Positions 1 to 4,299 of a stretch of 5,537 nucleotides of DNA are shown in pieces. Both the position numbers and the translations under genes were made by a program. The notes under the pieces are model-generated. The model searched no databases and was not told where the DNA came from. It worked only from the letters and a program-made list of their open reading frames with translations. The stretch lies in contig JAHITG010000511.1 in NCBI GenBank assembly GCA_018817865.1, forward strand, positions 1-5,537, written 5' to 3'. Every line of letters begins with the position of its first letter. The stretch's first letter is position 1. This stretch comes from Spirochaetota bacterium. Its GTDB lineage: Bacteria > Spirochaetota > JAHITG01.

Positions 1-27
1 AAATTTAATTTCAATTTTATTTTTAAA

Positions 28-55
28 TTGACACAAAAAAAATAAAGGTTATAAT
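28..55 (+). promoter_or_regulatory. Sigma-70-type promoter of the GGDEF/EAL gene
   Basis: A perfect -35 box TTGACA (28-33) and a perfect -10 box TATAAT (50-55) are separated by 16 nt. The start of transcription should fall near 61-63, which gives a leader of about 85 nt before the GTG start at 147. The flanks are very A+T-rich. The leader contains a small dyad, GTAAT-G-ATTAC (90-100), which could be an operator or simply chance. No riboswitch-like fold is evident. Confidence 0.85.
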
Positions 56-146
56 ATAGGGAGTCTTTTTGGGTTTGGATATTAAAGTCGTAATGATTAC
101 ATTTTCTGATTATATCTATTAAAGAATATAGAAAAGGAGATTCCTT

Positions 147-1454
147 GTGACAATTAAAAAGAAGAGATCAGGATCCGGATCCAAGACAAAATCAAAATCA
201 AAATATGACTCTTATTCTGTTCCTGTCTTACAGGAGGAATTCAACAGGATAAAGAAATTATTAATGAAGAATTCATATCTTAAGATCCTGTTGATAGATG
301 CCTCAAAAATAAACAGGATAGAGTTTGAGTACGGCAAGCAGATCTACCGGGAAGTCCTTGATGCATTATGCTATGTTATTACCAGCATGAGAGAAAACCA
401 GCTCCGGAAAGAAGATATTATAACGGTGAATCATCATGAAGGTGATCAGTATTATATATTTCTTTCTCGGTCCAGGATGGAAAAAAAGTTTCAATCTAAT
501 GACCTTGAAAATGTAGCGGAAAGGATCATGAGCTATATCAATAAACATATGTTCGGGACGGTCTATTCTCTCATAAAGAAGAGACCAACCATCAATGTGG
601 GATATGCTATTACCGTATACAATCCCCTGGTTCAGGAAGAGAGGCTTATTGATAAACTGATCGAAGACGCAAAAATAATGGCCCATTATAAAGAGTTCAA
701 GGCTTCCATGAGGAATAAGGAGAAGTTACAGGAACTGATAATCAAAGAAGAGATCAAGACTATCTATCAGCCGATAGTCAATTTAATTAATAAAAAGATC
801 ATCGGTTATGAGGCATTGACCCGGGGACCCAAGAATACGGAGTATGAGAATCCTTATGTTCTTTTCAATATTGCTGAAGAGACCGGACTTCTCTTTGAAT
901 TGGACCGTATCTGCAGGCGTCAGGCCTTTATAAATGCTAAGGGTATCGCAAAGGGTGCAAAATTATTTGTGAATATCCTCCCCTCCACGATCCATGACCC
1001 TGTTTTTAGGGGGAAGTACTTGAAGGATTTCTTGAGTGACCTGAAGATCAATCCTCATAATATTGTCCTTGAAGTAAGTGAACGGCAGGTTATTGAGAAT
1101 TTTGAGGTCTTTAAAAAAGCCTCCCAGTATTATTCCGATATCGGTTTTGCCATAGCTATCGATGATACCGGTACGGGGTATTCCAATCTTCAAAGTCTTA
1201 TTAAACTGAAGCTGCAGTATATAAAAGTAGATATTTCCCTGATACGCAATGTAAATAGAAATTCACTGAAGCAGAAGCTGGTTAAAGCTCTTTCACAGCT
1301 TGCGGAAACCATGAAAGCGGATGTGATAGCAGAAGGTATTGAGACAAAAGAGGAGATGGATGTTTTAATAGATCTTGGAGTTTTATATGGACAGGGTTTC
1401 CTCTTTGCCCGACCTGCTCCTCCATTCCCGGGAATAGCTATTATAAAAGATTAA
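147..1454 (+). CDS. Degenerate-GGDEF/EAL protein, probable c-di-GMP phosphodiesterase
   Basis: This 435-aa protein should hydrolyse cyclic di-GMP to pGpG in the cytosol. It starts at GTG, supported by AAGGAGA (134-140) 6 nt upstream. Residues 1-20 are a Lys/Ser-rich basic tail, and there is no signal peptide or membrane segment. Residues about 44-185 align with a GGDEF fold (LLIDASKIN at 48-56, YGKQIYREVL at 62-71), but the signature reads EGDQY (98-102), so cyclase activity is unlikely. Residues about 200-430 are an EAL domain with YEALTRGP (221-228). All residues corresponding to the catalytic set of well-studied EAL enzymes are present at the right spacing: E222, N276, E309, E312, D339, D340, K360, E396 and Q416. 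Loop 6 reads DDTGTGYS rather than the common DDFGTGYS. By inference this is an active phosphodiesterase, with the degenerate GGDEF acting as a possible regulatory GTP-binding module. No sensory domain is visible. Confidence 0.93.
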   Translation: MTIKKKRSGSGSKTKSKSKYDSYSVPVLQEEFNRIKKLLMKNSYLKILLIDASKINRIEFEYGKQIYREVLDALCYVITSMRENQLRKEDIITVNHHEGDQYYIFLSRSRMEKKFQSNDLENVAERIMSYINKHMFGTVYSLIKKRPTINVGYAITVYNPLVQEERLIDKLIEDAKIMAHYKEFKASMRNKEKLQELIIKEEIKTIYQPIVNLINKKIIGYEALTRGPKNTEYENPYVLFNIAEETGLLFELDRICRRQAFINAKGIAKGAKLFVNILPSTIHDPVFRGKYLKDFLSDLKINPHNIVLEVSERQVIENFEVFKKASQYYSDIGFAIAIDDTGTGYSNLQSLIKLKLQYIKVDISLIRNVNRNSLKQKLVKALSQLAETMKADVIAEGIETKEEMDVLIDLGVLYGQGFLFARPAPPFPGIAIIKD

Positions 1455-1488
1455 ATTCTATTACCGGAGTATAAAAGGGAATATTATA

Positions 1489-1836
1489 TTGAAAAAAATA
1501 ATATTGGATTTTGATGGATTTCAATTGTCTGCCGAGCTGTTTGGATCCAGGATCGCTGAAGAATTCCATAAGCATCTGCCGTATTCTATAGAACTGACAA
1601 CCTGGGGTGCTGAGGCGTATGGTTCTATCGGCATTGATCTTGGAAAGGAGGAATCCCCCGTTCCTGAAATCTCACCCGGCGGTCTTGCTTACTCTCATCA
1701 GGGAAATTATTTATGTATATTTTATGGTCAGCGACCGGCCTGGCCTGTTGAACATATCGGTAATATTATCGGTGATGACTGGAAGAAGCTGGAACATGGC
1801 ACATGGGATCATGTAACAGTAAAAAGGGATAAATAA
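1489..1836 (+). CDS. Cyclophilin-like fold protein (TM1367/COG2164 type)
   Basis: This 115-aa cytosolic protein resembles the small cyclophilin-like family exemplified by Thermotoga TM1367. The matching landmarks are an N-terminal strand, LPYSIELTTWGAEAYGSI (residues about 30-47), a GGLAYSHQGNYLCIFYGQRPA block (about 64-84, family pattern GDvgYwPpG-alCiFfGktP) and VEHIGNII (about 87-94). The length is normal for the family. The fold is related to peptidyl-prolyl isomerases, but family members lack a demonstrated common activity, so no reaction is assigned. The start is TTG with AAAAGGGA (1473-1480) 8 nt upstream. No better in-frame ATG exists, because the protein's conserved N-terminus begins right here. 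The gene lies 34 nt after the EAL gene with no terminator between, so co-transcription is likely. The weak start codon suggests modest translation. Confidence 0.85.
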   Translation: MKKIILDFDGFQLSAELFGSRIAEEFHKHLPYSIELTTWGAEAYGSIGIDLGKEESPVPEISPGGLAYSHQGNYLCIFYGQRPAWPVEHIGNIIGDDWKKLEHGTWDHVTVKRDK

Positions 1837-1854
1837 AGATCAGGAACACATCTT

Positions 1855-2292
1855 CTATTGTATTAATGCATCAATAACTTTATTATAATCTTGTTCAGAG
1901 CGAAGCCCTACTAAAGAATATGCTATTTTTTTATCTTTAAAAAAGACCACGTATGGTATTCCGGTAACCTGATATCTGGAGGCGATGACCCTTAGCTCAT
2001 CGACATTGACCTTATAAAAGGACGCTTTTCCTGTATACTCCTTGGCGATTTTTTCCAGAAGTGGTGACAATGTCTTGCAGGGAGCACACCAGTTTGCATG
2101 GAAATCAACTATAAGAATTTTACCGGCTGAATTGTCGATCAGATCGTTAAATTCCTTCACCGTCTCTATCTCGTGAACGATCTTGCCCTTATTATCCGGA
2201 TCTCTTTGTCCTGTTCTGTCCGATTTAGATCCACAGGATATCAGCAGAAGCATAAGGACGAGGGTGATCGTGATGTATCTTTTATTTAACAT
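1855..2292 (-). CDS. Thioredoxin-fold lipoprotein (envelope thiol-disulfide protein)
   Basis: This 145-aa protein is likely a lipid-anchored thioredoxin acting on disulfides in the periplasm. Residues 1-20 form a lipoprotein signal: KR charge, the hydrophobic stretch TLVLMLLL, and the lipobox LISC with the lipidated Cys at 20, followed by Gly rather than an Asp retention signal. A polar linker (21-40) precedes the thioredoxin domain (about 41-145). The active site is WCAPC (68-72), with Ala where classical thioredoxin has Gly. D63 matches the buried Asp, and P113 in GIPY is the cis-Pro, exactly 44 residues after the first active-site Cys as in E. coli thioredoxin. Trp28 of E. coli thioredoxin is replaced by H65. 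The ATG (2290-2292) has a perfect AGGAGG (2299-2304, complement) 6 nt away. The gene converges on the cyclophilin-like gene and diverges from the metal permease. The partner and the direction (oxidant or reductant) cannot be read from sequence. Confidence 0.93.
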   Translation of the reverse strand: MLNKRYITITLVLMLLLISCGSKSDRTGQRDPDNKGKIVHEIETVKEFNDLIDNSAGKILIVDFHANWCAPCKTLSPLLEKIAKEYTGKASFYKVNVDELRVIASRYQVTGIPYVVFFKDKKIAYSLVGLRSEQDYNKVIDALIQ

Positions 2293-2323
2293 TTTAGACC
2301 TCCTATAAGGATGTGTTCTGCTT

Positions 2324-2351
2324 AAATTATGGTTTATTTCGGAAATGTCAA
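2324..2351 (-). promoter_or_regulatory. Probable promoter of the thioredoxin lipoprotein gene
   Basis: On the minus strand there is an exact -35 TTGACA (complement of 2346-2351), a 16-nt spacer and a weaker -10 TAATTT (complement of 2324-2329). Transcription would start near 2317, giving a leader of about 25 nt that contains the AGGAGG site. The -35 is convincing. The -10 is only a partial match, and CATAAT, overlapping it at 14 nt spacing, is an alternative. Confidence 0.6.
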
Positions 2352-2420
2352 GCAGGAAATACAGCTTGTTGCATCTTTTAAAAAGATATTAGCTTAAAAT
2401 ACTATAATATTTATTATTAA

Positions 2421-2477
2421 CCACAAAGACTCAAAGAACAGTGCGAAGCCTCCCCGTAGGGGGCAAAGAGCACAAAG
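2421..2477. repeat. CACAAAG-type short repeat segment with central GC hairpin
   Basis: CCACAAAGACTCAAAG (2421-2436) and GCAAAGAGCACAAAGG (2463-2478) are variants of the same A-rich CACAAAG/CTCAAAG word. Between them lies a small GC hairpin, TCCCC-GTA-GGGGG (2451-2463). A nearly identical copy is found in the opposite orientation at 2597-2612. Similar CACAAAG-rich words occur as dispersed intergenic repeats in various environmental bacteria. That is from general recollection and not tested here. No coding role is apparent. Confidence 0.6.
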
Positions 2478-2596
2478 GAAAAAATATATATTAATTATTA
2501 TTTTATAAAACTATTAATCTTGTTTGAATTATTGCAATTAGTTAGTAGCATGATAAATACAGCCTAAATTTTATTGATATTATATTCCCTTAAGCC

Positions 2597-2612
2597 CTTT
2601 GAGTACTTTGTG
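2597..2612. repeat. Inverted copy of the CACAAAG repeat
   Basis: The reverse complement of 2597-2612 is CACAAAGTACTCAAAG. It matches CACAAAGACTCAAAG at 2422-2436 except for one inserted T. The two copies face each other across about 160 bp of A+T-rich sequence, as the ends of a small non-autonomous element might, although no target-site duplication is obvious. Confidence 0.55.
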
Positions 2613-2634
2613 TCTCTACCCCGAGGAATTTCGC

Positions 2635-2703
2635 CCTTAGGAATTGCTATAGCAATTCCAAGGACTTTGGTCCTGGAAATTTTTCATAGAAAAATTTCTC
2701 AGG
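2635..2703. repeat. Array module 1: hairpin H1, linker, hairpin H2
   Basis: H1 (2635-2663) carries its unpaired A on the 5' arm, and H2 (2672-2703) carries its unpaired T on the 3' arm, so the two are head-to-head inverted units joined by the 8-nt linker ACTTTGGT (2664-2671). H1 is a perfect palindrome centred on TATA. H2 has a 10-bp A+T stem with the 3-nt loop ATA. The linker edges can also pair as GGAC-TTTG-GTCC (2662-2673). Confidence 0.8.
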
Positions 2704-2718
2704 GTAGAAATTCCCGGC

Positions 2719-2784
2719 CCCGAGAAAACAGGAGGTTTTCCGGGATTTTAGTCCCTGAAATTTTCTGCAAGAAAATTTCTAGGG
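2719..2784. repeat. Array module 2: hairpin H3, linker, hairpin H4
   Basis: This repeats the plan of module 1 with different arm sequences. H3 (2719-2744, unpaired A2723, loop AGGAG) and H4 (2753-2784, unpaired T2780, loop GCA) are joined by ATTTTAGT (2745-2752). H4 strongly resembles H2 (GAAATTTTC arms), while H3 has its own GAAAAC/GTTTTC arms. Linker edges again can pair as GGGA/TCCC (2742-2755). Confidence 0.8.
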
Positions 2785-2794
2785 AGACTTTGGT

Positions 2795-2814
2795 CCTTGA
2801 GATGATCTCTAAGG
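2795..2814. repeat. Array terminal hairpin H5
   Basis: A shorter unit follows the third linker (AGACTTTGGT, 2785-2794): CCTT/AAGG base, GAGAT/ATCTC upper stem around G2804, and unpaired T2810. It has the same orientation as H2 and H4. It lacks an inverted partner on its left, so this looks like a partial module. It is not followed by a T-run and so is not an intrinsic terminator. Confidence 0.7.
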
Positions 2815-2841
2815 GTGGAAAAAGGTGGTTCCAAAAAGCGT

Positions 2842-2869
2842 TTGACATATTTTTTAGAAAGCATATAGT
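2842..2869 (+). promoter_or_regulatory. Sigma-70-type promoter of the metal permease gene
   Basis: An exact -35 TTGACA (2842-2847), a 16-nt spacer and -10 TATAGT (2864-2869, one mismatch). Transcription should start near 2876. The 16-nt spacer is not the 19-20 nt spacing bound by MerR/CueR-type activators, so that mode of metal induction is unlikely here. Confidence 0.8.
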
Positions 2870-2879
2870 GTATTAATAA

Positions 2880-2891
2880 TATCAATTGATA
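2880..2891. promoter_or_regulatory. Perfect 12-bp palindrome in the permease leader, possible operator
   Basis: TATCAATTGATA lies between the predicted transcription start and the SD site, next to a second dyad TATTAATA (2871-2878). A repressor bound here would block transcription just downstream of the promoter. The position is suggestive, but short A+T palindromes are common in this sequence and no regulator gene is in the window. Confidence 0.35.
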
Positions 2892-2900
2892 AGGATGATC

Positions 2901-4136
2901 ATGAATTATATTTTTGGATTAATAAAAGAGATCTGGATCTTGCTGCTGGAAATGGCCCCTTATCTGATCTTAGGTTTTTTTATTGCAGGTCTTTTGTATA
3001 TAATAATATCTAAAGAGAAGATCTACAAGCACTTTTCCCGGAATAATTTATTGTCTATAATAAAAGCCTCCCTGTTTGGCGTCCCCCTGCCGTTATGTTC
3101 CTGCGGTGTTATTCCTGTAGCAGCTCATTTGAGGAAGGAGGGTGCCGGGAAGAGTTCTACATTAAGTTTTTTAACATCCACTCCTACAACGGGAGTTGAC
3201 TCCATTATGGCAACCTATTCTTTGCTGGGGCCTCTCTTTGCCGTAATACGGCCGGTGGCTGCTTTTATTGGAGGTATTGTAGCCGGGAGCTTAAACAGTA
3301 TTTTTGACGGGGAAAAAGTAAAAAAGATCCATGAAAAGTATTCCTGTTCTATATGTAATATTGATCAGCCTCATACTCATTCTCTTTGGGAAAAGGTAAA
3401 GGTTATGTTCCGATACGGATTTTTTGATCTGGTAGAAGATGTCTGGAAGTGGCTTGCCATAGGGATAGCTGCAGGCGGGATGATCTCCTTCTTCATCCCG
3501 GAGAAGATCATATCAGCCTATCTGGGGAGTTCTATCATTGCTTATCCTGTCATGCTCGCCATTTCCATCCCCATGTATGTCTGTGCTACCGGGTCCATAC
3601 CCATTGCTGCTTCTCTTATCTTAAAAGGAATGAGCCCGGGTGCAGGATTGATCTTTTTAATTGCCGGCCCCGCAACCAACACAGCAACATTATCTTTTGT
3701 CGGAGGAAAGCTGGGAAAGAAGTCCCTTATCGTTTATCTGATCGCTATTATTTTCACATCGCTTGCATTCGGAATACTGGTTGATCAGATCTGGTACGCT
3801 TCGGGAAAAGATATGGCATTGATAAGCGGAGGGATGAAGATGCTGCCCCAGTATGTAAAAGTAGGATCAGCTATTATACTATTACTGTTAATGGTAAGGG
3901 CAGCTTTTAAAAAGCATGATAAAAAAATAACCAATAAGGGTATGGTATTAAAAGTGCCTGATATGACCTGCAATAAATGTGTGAAGACTATTGAAGAAAC
4001 TCTGATGAAAGTGAAAGGCGTAAAAGAAGTAAATATAAATTTAAGAAGTAAGAAAGTAGAGGTTCTGGGTAAAGCATCACGGTCAATTATTATTTCTACA
4101 ATTAAAAAAGCAGGATATTCCCCGGGAAAATCATAA
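2901..4136 (+). CDS. SO_0444-type Cu/Zn efflux permease (ArsP_1 family) with C-terminal HMA domain
   Basis: This inner-membrane exporter is likely for copper or zinc. I chose ATG 2901 (411 aa) because AAGGA (2891-2895) sits 5 nt upstream and MNYIFGLIKEIW resembles family N-termini. TTG 2886 and ATG 2895 are in frame but have no SD. The permease (residues about 1-340) has roughly eight membrane segments in two related halves. Half one carries PLPLCSCGVIP (62-72, C66 and C68), then TSTPTTGVDS and a hydrophobic segment to about 130. Half two carries MYVCATGSIPIAA (225-237, C228) and AGPATNTATL (255-264). The loop between them has CSIC and HTH (C149, C152, H158, H160), a plausible soft-metal site. 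Residues about 347-405 form an HMA domain with MTCNKC (C357, C360), which would collect metal from the cytosol. The family match is strong, but the exact metal is inferred. The gene diverges from the thioredoxin lipoprotein. Confidence 0.92.
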   Translation: MNYIFGLIKEIWILLLEMAPYLILGFFIAGLLYIIISKEKIYKHFSRNNLLSIIKASLFGVPLPLCSCGVIPVAAHLRKEGAGKSSTLSFLTSTPTTGVDSIMATYSLLGPLFAVIRPVAAFIGGIVAGSLNSIFDGEKVKKIHEKYSCSICNIDQPHTHSLWEKVKVMFRYGFFDLVEDVWKWLAIGIAAGGMISFFIPEKIISAYLGSSIIAYPVMLAISIPMYVCATGSIPIAASLILKGMSPGAGLIFLIAGPATNTATLSFVGGKLGKKSLIVYLIAIIFTSLAFGILVDQIWYASGKDMALISGGMKMLPQYVKVGSAIILLLLMVRAAFKKHDKKITNKGMVLKVPDMTCNKCVKTIEETLMKVKGVKEVNINLRSKKVEVLGKASRSIIISTIKKAGYSPGKS

Positions 4137-4202
4137 AGCCTGTTAAAGAAATTTATATTGGAACTGCAGGGATTTATTTTCTCTGAGGCCTGATGAAGTA
4201 GA

Positions 4203-4232
4203 TTAACATGCGATCCTTTTTATTGATATTTT
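4203..4232 (+). promoter_or_regulatory. Weak candidate promoter for the aldo/keto reductase
   Basis: TTAACA (4203-4208, one mismatch) and TATTTT (4227-4232, two mismatches) are 18 nt apart within the 163-nt gap after the permease. TTGATA at 4223-4228 is another -35-like word but has no good -10 at normal spacing. The inverted pair CGATCC (4211-4216) and GGATCG (4256-4261) flanks A+T-rich sequence here. I see no clear intrinsic terminator after the permease, so read-through is also possible. Confidence 0.25.
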
Positions 4233-4299
4233 ATTTAAAATTATATGCATTTTATGGATCGACAAACTATTATTTGGATGATCAAAATGGAGTATATAA

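Larger units (their letters stand above)
2619..2815. repeat. REP/BIME-like array of bulged palindromic hairpins
   Basis: At least five hairpins share one plan: a 4-bp GC-containing base stem, one unpaired base, then a longer upper stem. H1 is CCTT/AAGG with bulged A2639 and a 20-bp palindromic core (2640-2659). H2 is CCTG/CAGG with bulged T2699 and arms 2676-2685/2689-2698. H3 is CCCG/CGGG with bulged A2723 and arms 2724-2729/2735-2740. H4 is CCCT/AGGG with bulged T2780 and arms 2757-2766/2770-2779. H5 is CCTT/AAGG with bulged T2810 and arms 2799-2803/2805-2809. Linkers H1-H2 (ACTTTGGT), H3-H4 (ATTTTAGT) and H4-H5 (AGACTTTGGT) are related, giving a spacing of about 41 bp, and ACTTTGGTCCT recurs exactly at 2664-2674 and 2787-2797. 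A further pair of arms, 2621-2632 and 2707-2717, with bulged A2624, encloses H1-H2. The compensatory sequence changes between stems show that the palindromes are conserved, not chance. Confidence 0.85.
2293..2900. other. 608-nt divergent intergenic region without a convincing gene
   Basis: From left to right this stretch holds the thioredoxin SD site and promoter (to 2351), a short dyad ATCTTTT-A-AAAAGAT (2373-2387), a CACAAAG-type repeat segment (2421-2477), plain A+T-rich sequence with nothing recognisable (2481-2590), an inverted CACAAAG copy (2597-2612), a hairpin array (2619-2815), and the permease promoter and leader (2842-2900). One open frame of about 100 codons crosses the array, but its protein is only a translation of the DNA repeats. 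Confidence 0.85.

Noticed and set aside
61..146. c-di-GMP or other riboswitch in the leader of the EAL gene
   Set aside because: The leader is only about 85 nt, A+T-rich, and I find no conserved riboswitch core or terminator-like switch, only the small GTAAT-G-ATTAC dyad.
366..686. Minus-strand open frame inside the EAL gene
   Set aside because: It is an antisense shadow of a strongly supported coding region, with no SD site or family match.
1837..1854. Bidirectional terminator between the convergent genes
   Set aside because: Only a 5-bp AAGAT/ATCTT stem with a 9-nt loop (1836-1854) is present, with no GC core or T-tract.
2403..2408. Plus-strand promoter with TATAAT at 2403-2408
   Set aside because: There is no acceptable -35 box at 15-19 nt upstream and no gene directly downstream.
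2635..2814. Intrinsic terminators
   Set aside because: The hairpins lack a following T-run and appear to lie upstream of both divergent promoters.
2619..2815. CRISPR array
   Set aside because: The repeats are palindromes of varied sequence with conserved linkers. A CRISPR array has identical direct repeats with unrelated spacers, and no cas gene is present.
2574..2876. A 100-codon open frame as a protein gene
   Set aside because: It starts at TTG without an SD site, runs across the hairpin array, and its repeated peptides are explained by DNA-level repeats. No family is recognisable.
2886..2900. Upstream TTG (2886) or ATG (2895) as the permease start
   Set aside because: Neither has an SD site at usable distance. 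AAGGA at 2891-2895 serves ATG 2901, whose N-terminus resembles the family. TTG 2886 also falls inside the palindrome.
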